This document shows, piece by piece, positions 1-8,700 of a DNA stretch of 64,000 nucleotides. How positions within the stretch are numbered: the stretch's first letter is position 1; each line of letters begins with the position of its first letter. The stretch comes from Shewanella eurypsychrophilus (GTDB lineage Bacteria; Pseudomonadota; Gammaproteobacteria; Enterobacterales; Shewanellaceae): contig NZ_CP045503.2 of the NCBI RefSeq assembly GCF_007004545.3, positions 5,024,501 through 5,088,500 on the forward strand, in the 5' to 3' direction. The notes beneath the pieces were generated by a model. That model worked only from the letters and a program-made list of their open reading frames with translations, had not been told where the DNA came from and did not search any database. Both the position numbers and the translations under genes were made by a program.

Positions 1-220
1 TGCCTTTCTTATGGGAGCCTACAAATAGGGTTCCTTTATCACCTAGCGCCATCTGTTTAGCATCACCGAGTTCAGATGCATAAAGGGTGATACCAAAGCC
101 TTTGGTCACTGTGATCATCATCGGCTCAGATGCTGCTAGTAATTGCTGACTCCACAATATTACGCCACAAGTCAGCAGCATCTGCCACATTCGTTGATTT
201 TTTTTCTGATTCAACAACAT
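1..220 (-). CDS. Probable PQQ-type (glucose/sorbosone) sugar dehydrogenase, N-terminal fragment
   Basis: This is the first 73 or so codons of a minus-strand gene that runs off the left edge. It starts with ATG at 220, and a second in-frame ATG lies ten codons further in. The N-terminus has a hydrophobic stretch ending LWSQQLLAA that looks like a secretion signal. The mature part begins with ITVTKGFGITLYASELG and GDKGTLFVGS, the opening pattern of the six-bladed propeller sugar dehydrogenases (GSDH/sorbosone family), which oxidise sugars in the periplasm. It follows parE with a gap of about 44 bp, so it may be co-transcribed. The family call rests on a short N-terminal piece; other propeller proteins remain possible. 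Confidence 0.5.
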   Translation of the reverse strand, partial: MLLNQKKNQRMWQMLLTCGVILWSQQLLAASEPMMITVTKGFGITLYASELGDAKQMALGDKGTLFVGSHKKG

Positions 221-264
221 TATTATTATTTAAGCCTATTTATTCTAATAGTAGTGGCTGCCCA

Positions 265-2151
265 CTAAAAATCGGCAAGATTGCCTTTAGTTTCAAGCCA
301 GGTTTTCCGGTCACCAGAGCGCTTTTTCGCCAGCAACATATCCATGATTGCTATAGTTTCTTCAACATCATCAATAGTGAGCTGTACTAACCGACGAGTA
401 TTTGGATCCATAGTGGTTTCTCTTAGCTGAAGTGGATTCATCTCACCCAAGCCTTTAAATCGAGTTACCTGAACTTTTCCTCTCTTCTTTTCAGCGACAA
501 TACGATCGAGTATGCCTTGCTTCTCTGCTTCATCTAAAGCATAAAAAATCTCTTTGCCCACATCCACGCGAAACAGTGGCGGCATTGCCACATAGATATG
601 ACCTTTTTCCACCAGCACCCTGTAATGCTTCATAAATAGCGCGCATAACAAGGTTGCAATGTGCAGACCATCAGAATCTGCATCGGCTAAAATACAAATC
701 TTACCGTATCTTAGCTCAGAAATATCTGAGCAATCAGGATCACAGCCTATCGCTACCGATATGTCATGAACTTCCTGAGAGGCTAATACCTGAGTGGCCT
801 CGACTTCCCACGTATTCAGAATTTTGCCACGCAGCGGCATAATTGCCTGAAACTCACGATCTCGAGCCTGCTTAGCACTGCCACCAGCAGAGTCACCTTC
901 CACTAAGAATAACTCTCCGCGCATAGGATCTTGACCACTACAATCAGTCAATTTACCCGGTAATGCGGGGCCTGAAGTGACTTTTTTACGCGCTACTTTC
1001 TTAGCCGATTTTAGGCGTTTATGCGCATTATTGATGCACATATCAGCCAGAGCCAGGGCCTGTTCGGTATTCGTGTTGAGCCACAGACTAAATGCATCTC
1101 TGACAATGCCGGAGACAAAGGCGGCACTCTGACGACTGGAGAGCTTTTCCTTAGTCTGACCGGAAAATTGCGGGTCAAGTAGCTTTATCGATAAGATAAA
1201 ACTGCTGCGCTCCCAGATGTCCTCAGGGGTTAGCTTAACGCCTCTGGGCATAAGATGGCGGAACTCACAAAATTCACGCATAGATTCAAGCAGGCCTTGC
1301 CTGAAACCATTAACATGAGTGCCACCTAAAGGTGTCGGGATCAAGTTAACATAACTCTCGTTAAGGTAATCTCCTCCTTCAGGTAACCAGGTAATCGCCC
1401 AGTCCACCGCTTCATTATTACCTTGTAAGCTACCTATAAATGGCTCTTCAGGCAGCATTAGCGCATCTTTAGCAGAAGATTTGAGGTAATCGGTTAAACC
1501 ACTTTCATAGAACCACTCGTGAACTTCATCCGTCAGCTTATTCGTAAACTTAATTTTAAGCCCTGGACAGAGGACTGCCTTAGCTTTTAACAAATATATC
1601 AGCTTTGATGCGGAAAAATTGGCGGAATCAAAATAACTTGGAATTGGCCAGAAATGAACTCTTGTACCGGTATTTCTTCGGCCACAAGTCCCCGTTTCTG
1701 TGAGTTCTTCAACCATGTCACCATGTTCAAAGGCAATATCATAGACAATACCGTTGCGTCTAACGGTGATCTCAACTCGACTCGATAATGCGTTAACAAC
1801 AGAAATACCGACCCCATGCAAACCACCAGAGAACTGATAATTATCATTGGAGAACTTGCCCCCCGCATGAAGCTTCGTCAAGATAAGCTCTACACCGGAT
1901 ATCCCCTCTTCAGGATGAATATCCACAGGCATACCACGACCATCATCGGTAACTTCTAAAGAGTTATCTTTATGCAGGATAATTTCGATCTTACTGGCAT
2001 GCCCAGCCAAGGCTTCATCGACACTGTTATCGATAACTTCTTGCCCTAAGTGATTTGGACGAGTGGTATCGGTATACATTCCAGGGCGACGTTTTACAGG
2101 GTCGAGTCCATTTAGGACTTCAATGGCATCTGAGGTGTATTGATTAGTCAT
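265..2151 (-). CDS. parE: DNA topoisomerase IV subunit B
   Basis: ParE is the ATPase subunit of topoisomerase IV, which with ParC decatenates daughter chromosomes. At 628 residues it matches the usual length of about 630. The N-terminal GHKL ATPase shows the Asn box (IDNSVDEALAGH), DDGRGMP near residue 70 and the lid GGLHGVGISVVNALS. The transducer domain follows. The Toprim metal site shows EGDSAGGSAKQARDR near 410 and ILADADSDGLH near 490. The C-terminal LAKKRSGDRKTWL is typical. The ATG at 2151 was chosen because it aligns with the E. coli start; the frame opens at a GTG at 2160, and neither has a strong Shine-Dalgarno. It lies downstream of yqiA and cpdA as in E. coli. parC is not in the window. 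Confidence 0.97.
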   Translation of the reverse strand: MTNQYTSDAIEVLNGLDPVKRRPGMYTDTTRPNHLGQEVIDNSVDEALAGHASKIEIILHKDNSLEVTDDGRGMPVDIHPEEGISGVELILTKLHAGGKFSNDNYQFSGGLHGVGISVVNALSSRVEITVRRNGIVYDIAFEHGDMVEELTETGTCGRRNTGTRVHFWPIPSYFDSANFSASKLIYLLKAKAVLCPGLKIKFTNKLTDEVHEWFYESGLTDYLKSSAKDALMLPEEPFIGSLQGNNEAVDWAITWLPEGGDYLNESYVNLIPTPLGGTHVNGFRQGLLESMREFCEFRHLMPRGVKLTPEDIWERSSFILSIKLLDPQFSGQTKEKLSSRQSAAFVSGIVRDAFSLWLNTNTEQALALADMCINNAHKRLKSAKKVARKKVTSGPALPGKLTDCSGQDPMRGELFLVEGDSAGGSAKQARDREFQAIMPLRGKILNTWEVEATQVLASQEVHDISVAIGCDPDCSDISELRYGKICILADADSDGLHIATLLCALFMKHYRVLVEKGHIYVAMPPLFRVDVGKEIFYALDEAEKQGILDRIVAEKKRGKVQVTRFKGLGEMNPLQLRETTMDPNTRRLVQLTIDDVEETIAIMDMLLAKKRSGDRKTWLETKGNLADF

Positions 2152-2206
2152 GGCACACACAATTTATAGTTATTAAGACCATGTTGCGGTCCTATATGGT
2201 TACTTG

Positions 2207-2779
2207 TCAAGAAAACAGGAATTGGCAGATTGATTGCATCTGCTTATCATAGCCAACAAAGCTATGATCGCCACCAGGCTGAATAATAAGCTGGCAACAA
2301 TGGTATTTCTTAACCGCTTGTCGATAATCGAGCACTTCATCACCTGATTGTAACAATACTAAAAAGCGGTCTGGATTAAGGATAACTTCAGTATTAAATG
2401 TTGCAACTTGCTCTTTATGCTCAGGTAACACCTGATAATGCTCATCGGTGTATGGGTTGTATTGCGGGCCGATAAAATCATCGAACAGCTCAAATGGTGT
2501 CACTGCAGGATTAATTAATACCGCTTTGCCACCATATGTCTCAGCAAGATAACTTGCAAAGTAGCCCCCGAGTGATGAACCGATATATGCAAGTTTCTCA
2601 CCTGCTTTAATTGCAGACTCGACTTCAGCTGACAATAATGTCATCGCCTCTTTAGGATCCGATGGTAACTGTGGCTGATGAAAATTTAGTTCAGGATAAT
2701 GCTTAGCTAAATATTGCGCCGTGACAACTCCCTTATCTGATAATGGGGAGCTATTAAACCCATGGATATAAAGCAGCAT
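2207..2779 (-). CDS. yqiA: YqiA-type alpha/beta-hydrolase esterase
   Basis: A 190-residue alpha/beta hydrolase of the YqiA (UPF0227) family, a cytoplasmic esterase of unknown natural substrate. The N-terminal LLYIHGFNSSP oxyanion segment, the nucleophile elbow YIGSSLGGY with Ser near residue 68, the acid region SGDEVLDYRQA and the C-terminal His in GGDHSF form the expected triad. It lies 46 bp upstream of parE and in the same order as in E. coli (cpdA-yqiA-parE). It is separated from cpdA by 213 bp holding a hairpin, so it may have its own promoter. Confidence 0.92.
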   Translation of the reverse strand: MLLYIHGFNSSPLSDKGVVTAQYLAKHYPELNFHQPQLPSDPKEAMTLLSAEVESAIKAGEKLAYIGSSLGGYFASYLAETYGGKAVLINPAVTPFELFDDFIGPQYNPYTDEHYQVLPEHKEQVATFNTEVILNPDRFLVLLQSGDEVLDYRQAVKKYHCCQLIIQPGGDHSFVGYDKQMQSICQFLFS

Positions 2780-2944
2780 ACTACCTCAAATAAGAGTTAC
2801 CCTTCGATAAAGCACCATCTCGAGGATCGCATTGAGACAACTAAAAGATAATATTAAAAAAATGGTCAAGAAGATGTTAACACTTGCTAACACTTCTACC
2901 AAGCAGTTAGCTATTTAATAGGGAGGTTAACCGTTAAACTTTAT

Positions 2945-2967
2945 GATGAATACTAAAAGTATTCATC
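2945..2967. repeat. Perfect 10-bp hairpin between cpdA and yqiA
   Basis: GATGAATACT and AGTATTCATC form a perfect 10-bp stem with a three-base AAA loop. On the plus side it is followed by four T, but on the minus strand, which carries cpdA, there is no T-run. It is therefore a weak terminator or an mRNA-stabilising hairpin at the 3' end of cpdA. Confidence 0.5.
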
Positions 2968-2992
2968 TTTTCACTCACGCCAAGCTCAAAAA

Positions 2993-3832
2993 TTAATAGC
3001 CCCTAGCACCTCTATCTGGAAAGAATTTATCACCAGGAACTCGATACACATTCGTCAACATACTGCCATCGGCTTTTAGCTCTAGCAATCTGTAACCAGG
3101 CTGTAGCGCATCCAACGAAAAATAGGAAGATAAAGGTTTAAATTGGATACACGTCGAAGGTGTAGCCATGAGGCTAATAGCACCATGTGGGCCAAGGTGT
3201 TTTTTATCCAGCTGCTGATGAACATGCCCCCACAACAAGCCTTTAACCTGTGGGATCTGAGAAACCTGCTCGATAAAGTCACTACCATTATCCATGCAAT
3301 GCTGATCGAGCCATTGGCACTTAACTAAAATAGGATTGTGATGCATAACGAGTAAAGTATGACGATCTGGCTGATCTGCAACAGCACTTTTAATCAAATC
3401 AATCTCAGAATCAGCCATATGCCCACCAGGCTTACCTCTAACGGTAGAGTCCAACATAATGATCTGCCAGCTACCCGCTAAGATTCTTTGCTGACCATAG
3501 ATATTAGGCCCTTGCATATTCAGACGCATAATCCGAGGATCATCATGATTGCCAGGTAAATAGTGGCAAGGAAAATCCAGAGGAGCGATGGCGCGTACAA
3601 AGTTATGATAAGACTCGCCCGAGTAGTCCTGACTAATATCACCGGTAGCCAACATAAAATCAGCTGGATATTGCACAGCCTTGATAGTATTAAGTACAGA
3701 CTCTAGGCTCAGAGCGGTATTCACACCTAAAAGCTGCGCGCTCGGATCGGCAAAAAGATGAGGATCAGTAACTTGTACGATTCTCACACTTGCTCCCGCT
3801 GCAAGAGAATAAGAGATTGCCTCTTTTAACAC
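2993..3832 (-). CDS. cpdA: 3',5'-cyclic-AMP phosphodiesterase
   Basis: CpdA hydrolyses cAMP to AMP and tunes CRP-dependent catabolite control. The protein is 279 residues against about 275 in E. coli. Class III metallophosphoesterase motifs are all present: the DPH of VTDPHLF near 23, GDISQD near 64, GNHDD near 95, the His of MHHNP near 165, and GHVHQQ near 205. The C-terminus ends in RGARGY, close to the E. coli tail. The start is GTG at 3832, with AGGGTC upstream. yqiB ends 12 bp upstream, so the two are probably co-transcribed. Confidence 0.94.
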   Translation of the reverse strand: MLKEAISYSLAAGASVRIVQVTDPHLFADPSAQLLGVNTALSLESVLNTIKAVQYPADFMLATGDISQDYSGESYHNFVRAIAPLDFPCHYLPGNHDDPRIMRLNMQGPNIYGQQRILAGSWQIIMLDSTVRGKPGGHMADSEIDLIKSAVADQPDRHTLLVMHHNPILVKCQWLDQHCMDNGSDFIEQVSQIPQVKGLLWGHVHQQLDKKHLGPHGAISLMATPSTCIQFKPLSSYFSLDALQPGYRLLELKADGSMLTNVYRVPGDKFFPDRGARGY

Positions 3833-3844
3833 TATAAATAGACC

Positions 3845-4291
3845 CTAAGATTCAGCCAAACAAACAGCACTCGTGTAGTTATCAATCCTTAATAACTCTT
3901 CAAGAAAAGCGTTAACTCGATACTTCTCGTCACGATGGTGCATACGTATATTTGGATAATCATATACTGGACTCAGTTGATAAATCTGTCGACTAGTTAA
4001 CACTTCTGCTAATTTAGCATCATGATAAACACGAACAGTAATCTTGGGGCTATCAATATAATCATTTTGGCCAACATGTCTTGAAATCTCGATAAGCTGG
4101 GTATACCTAGTATTTTCAAGCAGCCGTATGAACAAACAACCATGTTCTCCTTCAACTTGCCAGGTCTCACCTTGCTGTACACCATCGGGCAGCCAACGAA
4201 GAATAAGAAAGTAATTACGCCCACAAAGCGCTAGAAACCGATTAATATTCGGCTGATATCTCTTTGGGTTTAAGCTACTTGCATTACTCAC
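3845..4291 (-). CDS. yqiB: YqiB family protein (DUF1249)
   Basis: A 148-residue protein of the DUF1249/YqiB family, function unknown. Recognisable segments are RYQPNINRFLALCGRNY at the N-terminus, ISRHVGQNDYI in the middle and YDYPNIRMHHRD near the C-terminus. It sits between nudF and cpdA as in E. coli. The start is GTG at 4291; a GAGG about 12 bases upstream is a poor ribosome site. The 14-bp minisatellite begins only 27 bp upstream of this start, so array length sets the distance from nudF and could affect coupling or expression. Confidence 0.88.
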   Translation of the reverse strand: MSNASSLNPKRYQPNINRFLALCGRNYFLILRWLPDGVQQGETWQVEGEHGCLFIRLLENTRYTQLIEISRHVGQNDYIDSPKITVRVYHDAKLAEVLTSRQIYQLSPVYDYPNIRMHHRDEKYRVNAFLEELLRIDNYTSAVCLAES

Positions 4292-4317
4292 TTACCAATT
4301 CATCCTCAAATTTACTC

Positions 4318-4541
4318 TTTAGTTCCTAGGGTTTAGTTCCTAGGGTTTAGTTCCTAGGGTTTAGTTCCTAGGGTTTAGTTCCTAGGGTTTAGTTCCTAGG
4401 GTTTAGTTCCTAGGGTTTAGTTCCTAGGGTTTAGTTCCTAGGGTTTAGTTCCTAGGGTTTAGTTCCTAGGGTTTAGTTCCTAGGGTTTAGTTCCTAGGGT
4501 TTAGTTCCTAGGGTTTAGTTCCTAGGGTTTAGTTCCTAGGA
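4318..4541. repeat. 14-bp minisatellite, 16 copies
   Basis: Sixteen head-to-tail copies of the 14-mer TTTAGTTCCTAGGG run without interruption. Fifteen are identical and the last differs only in its final base (A for G). Each unit holds the palindrome CCTAGG. The array fills almost the whole nudF-yqiB gap, and the nudF stop codon lies inside its last unit. On the coding (minus) strand each unit contains TAA and TAG, so nothing reads through it. Identical copies suggest recent expansion by slippage. Confidence 0.97.
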
Positions 4542-5137
4542 CCTAGGGTTTGATAATTCAGTTGTAACCACTGCAGTCCTATTACGGTAGATGCATTATT
4601 AATTGTACCATCATTTACTAATTTATAAGCTTGCTCTCGACTGAACACATGCACCTTGATATCTTCATCTTCATATTCAAGTCCATGTATTCCCTTGGCT
4701 TCACTGGCATCGACTTCGGCCCAAAAAAAATCAAATTTCTCACTTGTACCGCCAGGGCTAGAAAAAAAACTCGAAATTGACGATATATTGCGTGCCTTAA
4801 CGCCAGCTTCCTCCAGCAGTTCTCGCTCAGCCACTCCCTCAGAGGTTTCCCCTTCCTCAACCATCCCAGCAACAAGTTCTAGCATCCATGGGCTATTCGT
4901 TTTACCTAAAACAGGAATTCGGATCTGTTCGATTAATACAACTTCATCCGTAACAGGATCATAGGGCAGCACAAGCACAGCATCGCCACGCTCAAATACC
5001 TCCCTGCTAACCTCGCCACTCCAACCACCTTTAAATAGCTTATGTTTGAATCGATAAACATCGATAGAGAAGAAGCCCTTAAAAACGGTTTCCTTACCTA
5101 ACAAGTCCACATCTTGCTGTCCAAAACTTTGCTTCAT
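4529..5137 (-). CDS. nudF: ADP-ribose pyrophosphatase (Nudix hydrolase)
   Basis: NudF hydrolyses ADP-ribose to AMP and ribose-5-phosphate in the cytoplasm. It is 202 residues long. The Nudix box is complete: G, five residues, E, seven residues, then RELLEEAGV, starting at GMVEEGE near residue 94. The family signature upstream, VLIEQIRIP, is also present. The ATG at 5137 has a good ribosome site (AAGGG four bases upstream). The last codons, giving TLGPRN, and the stop are read from sequence of the 14-bp array, so the C-terminus may differ from relatives. It is divergent from tolC, the E. coli arrangement. Confidence 0.93.
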   Translation of the reverse strand: MKQSFGQQDVDLLGKETVFKGFFSIDVYRFKHKLFKGGWSGEVSREVFERGDAVLVLPYDPVTDEVVLIEQIRIPVLGKTNSPWMLELVAGMVEEGETSEGVAERELLEEAGVKARNISSISSFFSSPGGTSEKFDFFWAEVDASEAKGIHGLEYEDEDIKVHVFSREQAYKLVNDGTINNASTVIGLQWLQLNYQTLGPRN

Positions 5138-5470
5138 ACCCTTCCCTCAGCCAAAACAACCCAACATAAAATGGTTTTCAACGACGTATTAAAATCGAAC
5201 TAAAACACAGTAATCTCAATTAAGATAGAAATAGCATAATTGAAATCAAAAACTGTTACACTTCCGAGTTGACTTAAAAACAAGTAATTTCTTAATATCT
5301 ATGTCTTAATAGCTATGGAATATTTGGGCTAGCAGGCTCAGGCCATTAAGTTTTGATGTATCGGGAAGCGTCGGGAAGCGCAAACCGCCTCGTGATTTAC
5401 ACGAGGTATTACTTAACTCTAAAAGTTAAACGGCTCCTCCACTGGAGGATTTTGTCTAAAAGGACAACCA
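5138..5470. other. nudF-tolC divergent intergenic region
   Basis: A 333-bp gap between divergent genes. It carries a candidate sigma-70 promoter for tolC and, close to tolC, a CTCCTCCACTGGAGGATTT run able to form a small hairpin in the leader. No further gene was seen; a plus-strand frame from 5353 overlaps the tolC start and was discarded. Confidence 0.6.
5269..5298 (+). promoter_or_regulatory. Candidate sigma-70 promoter for tolC
   Basis: TTGACT at 5269-5274 and TAATAT at 5293-5298 are separated by 18 bp. This is close to consensus and would give a leader of about 165 bases before the tolC ATG at 5471. Confidence 0.5.
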
Positions 5471-6799
5471 ATGAAATTCAAGATCCGAACGATATGCGCA
5501 GCACTTACGCTTGCAGTTACCACATCAGCTGTGCAGGCCGACGATTTACTGCAGATATATCAACAAGCGCTAACCAGTGATCCTATTGCGCTTCAGGCTC
5601 AAGCTCAGCGTGATACTCTCTACCAGCAGATTGAAGAAAACCGTGCTCCACTACTACCAACGATTAGTGCAAGTGTTGGTTACGGTAAGAGCTGGCATAA
5701 TGAGAGTTCAGCCGATACCGATTCAACAGGCTTAAATGCTGGTGTTACGTTAAATCAGGTTATTTATGATCATAGTGCCTGGGTTGGATTAAGCTTAGCC
5801 GAGCTAGCGGCCTCTCAAGCCGATGCTGCTTATGCTTCATCTCTACAGAATCTGATTATTCGTGTTACCAGCGCTTACTTCGAAGTACTATCTGCAAAAG
5901 ATACCTTCGAATTTCAAGGCTCTGAAAAGCGTGCTATCGAACGTCAACTTGAACAGACAAAGCAACGTTTTGCAGTAGGTCTAACAGCAATTACAGACGT
6001 ACATGAAGCTCAGGCACAGTACGATTTAGCACGAGCATCTGAAATTTTAGCTGAAAACCAGCTGATCAACAGCTATGAAGCACTGCGTGAAATAACAGGC
6101 ATCGATCACAAGTCTATCAATATCTTAGATACTAACCGTTTCAGTGCAGTGACTCCGTCTCCTGCTAAGTCAAATGATTGGTTGAAGATGGCAGAAAGCA
6201 ACAGTGTTGACTTGCTCACCACGCGTATCGGTAAAGATATCGCTCAAGAGACCATCAGCCTCTATAAAGCGGGCCATATGCCATCGCTTAACTTAAATGC
6301 TGGCTATAAAACTAATATTCAACAAGAAAATCAGAATGGTTCGCAGCCTGATTTTGATAATGCGAATATTGGAATTACACTGAGCGTGCCTATTTTCGAA
6401 GGCTTTAAAGTCAGCTCGAAAGTAAATCAAGCACAATACCAGTATGTTGAAGCCAGTGAGAAGATGGAACAGGCATACCGCAAAGTAGTTAAAGATGTTC
6501 GTAATAACTTCAACAACGTTGGCGCATCTATCAGTTCTATTCGCGCCTATGAGCAATCGGTTATCTCATCAGAGAGTGCGCTTAAAGCGACACAAGCTGG
6601 TTTTGAAGTGGGTACACGTACTATCGTTGATGTATTAAACCGTACACGTGATCTATATGATTCTAAGCGTCAACTATCTGATGCCCGTTATGGCTACATC
6701 AATTCAATCATGGCTCTTAAGCAGGCTGCTGGAACCTTGAATGAAGATGACGTTATTGCCATCAACAATGGTTTGATCGCTGAAGCTGTCACGCCATAA
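5471..6799 (+). CDS. tolC: TolC family outer-membrane efflux channel
   Basis: TolC is the trimeric outer-membrane exit duct shared by multidrug pumps and type I secretion systems. The 442-residue precursor has a signal peptide (KIRTICAALTLAVTTSAVQA, then DDLLQIYQQAL). Two OEP repeats follow: the first with SVGYGKSW and LNQVIYD, the second with LNAGYKTN and LSVPIFEGF near residue 310. The C-terminal repeat includes GFEVGTRTIVDVLNRTRDLYDSKRQL, split here as GFEVGTRTIVDVLN and RDLYDSKRQL, the family's clearest signature. AAGGA lies seven bases before the ATG. The protein is shorter than E. coli TolC (493), mainly at the C-terminus. The nudF/tolC divergence matches E. coli. Confidence 0.95.
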   Translation: MKFKIRTICAALTLAVTTSAVQADDLLQIYQQALTSDPIALQAQAQRDTLYQQIEENRAPLLPTISASVGYGKSWHNESSADTDSTGLNAGVTLNQVIYDHSAWVGLSLAELAASQADAAYASSLQNLIIRVTSAYFEVLSAKDTFEFQGSEKRAIERQLEQTKQRFAVGLTAITDVHEAQAQYDLARASEILAENQLINSYEALREITGIDHKSINILDTNRFSAVTPSPAKSNDWLKMAESNSVDLLTTRIGKDIAQETISLYKAGHMPSLNLNAGYKTNIQQENQNGSQPDFDNANIGITLSVPIFEGFKVSSKVNQAQYQYVEASEKMEQAYRKVVKDVRNNFNNVGASISSIRAYEQSVISSESALKATQAGFEVGTRTIVDVLNRTRDLYDSKRQLSDARYGYINSIMALKQAAGTLNEDDVIAINNGLIAEAVTP

Positions 6800-6829
6800 A
6801 TTGAATCTACTGCAAAGTTAATCAATGAC

Positions 6830-6862
6830 AAAACCGTCACCCTTGGGTCCGACGGTTTTTTT
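6830..6862 (+). terminator. Rho-independent terminator after tolC
   Basis: AAACCGTC pairs with GACGGTTT across a 13-base loop and is followed by a run of T, 30 bp after the tolC stop. Confidence 0.85.
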
Positions 6863-6892
6863 ATAGATGTAAAATTCAAAATTTTTTAGCCA

Positions 6893-6919
6893 ATAAAAAA
6901 CCGCCTTTCGGCGGCTTTA
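6893..6919 (-). terminator. Terminator after the outer-membrane barrel operon
   Basis: CCGCC and GGCGG, with flanking A/T pairs, form a tight GAAA-type hairpin. On the minus strand it is followed by six T, placing it 22 bp past the stop of the gene at 6942-7691. Confidence 0.85.
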
Positions 6920-6941
6920 GTCTTTTCATCTAGTCATCAAA

Positions 6942-7691
6942 TTAGAAGACTAATTCAACACCAGCAAAATAGCCTTTAAACTGTGTATTCGTTGTCACGC
7001 CATCAAAGTCATTCACATCGAAGTTAAAGTCACGGTAACCAACACGTACCTTGGTATTGAGTGCTGTGCCATCGAACTGCCAACCTAGGCCAATTGAGTA
7101 GTCGTAGACACTCGTCTCATCAATACCGATCATCACGTCGGCAAAACCATAAAGCCCAAGCCCAGGAATACCCACTTGCGCGTCGGCATATGCCATAGCA
7201 ATACCGCTATCTAGCTCTTTTTCAGAGTTCATACGACCATTGGTTACATTGTCATTCACGCGGAATGAACCATGCATTCTCTTATAAGCAGCACCTAGAT
7301 CCAGTGCAACCATATCGTTATCTAATAACTCGTAGTAAAGAATAAAATCTGTATTACTCAAATCAGTATTAGTATTAATTGCGCCAGTATAAGTCTGCCC
7401 ACCAAATTCAAAACCATCCGCAACGGCGCTGCCAGAAGCATCTAAACGGTTTTCTCTGATCTTCACATTGGGGATCAGTGGAATACCATGTTCCATAGCC
7501 ACCCAAATACTGCCCTGTGAAGATGAGCTATAATTGAAATCTTGCTGTGATTGACCATTCTCAGCAAATGTTCCTGTGGTATCTGCTTGCCAATAATCTG
7601 CACCAACCTTAAAACCAATCAGTGAAGCTGCTTGTGCTGAAGTGCCTACAAGGGAGCCCAAAATCGCACATGCAATTAGTGTTTTTTTCAT
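6942..7691 (-). CDS. TIGR04219-type outer-membrane beta-barrel protein
   Basis: A 249-residue precursor with a clear signal peptide (MKKTLIACAILGSLVGTSAQA). The mature protein begins ASLIGFKVGADYWQ, has alternating polar/apolar strands rich in aromatic residues and ends in GYFAGVELVF with the terminal Phe typical of barrel proteins inserted by the BAM machinery. It resembles the TIGR04219 family of outer-membrane proteins; its role is unknown. It is the last gene of an operon with the DUF2333 protein seven bp upstream and the copper chaperone before that, and is followed by a strong terminator. Confidence 0.75.
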   Translation of the reverse strand: MKKTLIACAILGSLVGTSAQAASLIGFKVGADYWQADTTGTFAENGQSQQDFNYSSSSQGSIWVAMEHGIPLIPNVKIRENRLDASGSAVADGFEFGGQTYTGAINTNTDLSNTDFILYYELLDNDMVALDLGAAYKRMHGSFRVNDNVTNGRMNSEKELDSGIAMAYADAQVGIPGLGLYGFADVMIGIDETSVYDYSIGLGWQFDGTALNTKVRVGYRDFNFDVNDFDGVTTNTQFKGYFAGVELVF

Positions 7692-7698
7692 TACTCAA

Positions 7699-8670
7699 TT
7701 AACCTTTAGTCAATAAATTTGTTAAATCGATCACCGCAGCATTTGCGCGGGAAATATAATTTGCCATCACCAAGGAGTGATTAGCGACTACGCCGAAGCC
7801 CGAACCATTTAAAATTATCGGACTCCAAATTGGTTGCTGTGTCTCTTCCAGTTCGCGAATAATCTGCTGCAAACTGACTTCGGCATTCTTTTTACGCAAT
7901 ACATCGGCAAAATCAACTTCAATCGCTTTCATAAAGTTAAGTAATGCCCACGTTGCACCCCGAGTTTCATAGAACACATCATCAATTTTCCACCAGCTTG
8001 TTTTGATCTGCTGGCTTGCCTGCTTAGGTGTAGACTGCGAAGCCTCACTATCGCCGGCTAAATCCGTGTTTAATCGTTCTTGGCCAACACTGGCTGACAA
8101 ACGCTGTGACATGCTGCCTAAACGTTTCTGTATCTCTTTAAGCCATTCGTTAAGATTGTCTGCTCGTGCATAAAATTGCGCTTCTTGATTGTTAGTGTCA
8201 GCGATCTTAGCGCGATAAAGCTTCAGTAGTTTGATCGCATCTTTATATTCGCCTTCAGCGCTGGGGACTAACCAACTAGTATGCTCAATATTGAGCTTTG
8301 AATGGGCGGCTAAAAGATCTTTATCTGCTGTCGATTGCGATTGCGAACGACTGAATTCTTTACGCATAATTAATGCTAAGTCACGTGCCTGCTCTAATGC
8401 ACCAAATTCAAATGCGGGCATATTATCCATAAATACCGATGGAGGAGTAACATCATTAGATAACCAACCGCCATTTTTACTCAACAGGGTTTCCATTGTG
8501 AGAATAAGCGAAGTTGTCGTGGCATAACCTACAACCTGTTTTCCTGTATCTACACTCAACTGCTGTGGCTGTATCACATCAGGTTCAATACTCCACCAAA
8601 TACTGACGAAATAGCCAATTAAAAGGATAGCCGCAGCAACCCCTGTTACTTTTTTCCATGTTATTTGCAT
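7699..8670 (-). CDS. DUF2333 family inner-membrane protein
   Basis: A 323-residue protein with one N-terminal membrane segment (VAAAILLIGYFVSIWW, about residues 10-26) and a large, mostly helical periplasmic part. The pattern NGGWLSNDVTPPS, ARDLALIMRKEFSRSQSQS and the C-terminal NGSGFGVVANHSLVMANY match the DUF2333 family, whose function is unknown. A Ser/Gln/Thr-rich linker lies near residues 205-220. AAGGAG precedes the ATG. It lies 30 bp after the copper chaperone gene and seven bp before the barrel gene, so all three are probably one transcript. Confidence 0.8.
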   Translation of the reverse strand: MQITWKKVTGVAAAILLIGYFVSIWWSIEPDVIQPQQLSVDTGKQVVGYATTTSLILTMETLLSKNGGWLSNDVTPPSVFMDNMPAFEFGALEQARDLALIMRKEFSRSQSQSTADKDLLAAHSKLNIEHTSWLVPSAEGEYKDAIKLLKLYRAKIADTNNQEAQFYARADNLNEWLKEIQKRLGSMSQRLSASVGQERLNTDLAGDSEASQSTPKQASQQIKTSWWKIDDVFYETRGATWALLNFMKAIEVDFADVLRKKNAEVSLQQIIRELEETQQPIWSPIILNGSGFGVVANHSLVMANYISRANAAVIDLTNLLTKG

Positions 8671-8700
8671 CTATTACACTCCTTTGACTGTCCCACTAAA

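Noticed and set aside
4318..4541. CRISPR array or telomere-like repeat
   Set aside because: Units are contiguous with no spacers, so it is not CRISPR. The likeness of TTTAG..GGG to eukaryotic telomere repeats is chance in a bacterial chromosome interior.
5353..5580. 75-codon plus-strand frame before tolC
   Set aside because: It overlaps the tolC signal sequence in another frame; tolC has the ribosome site.
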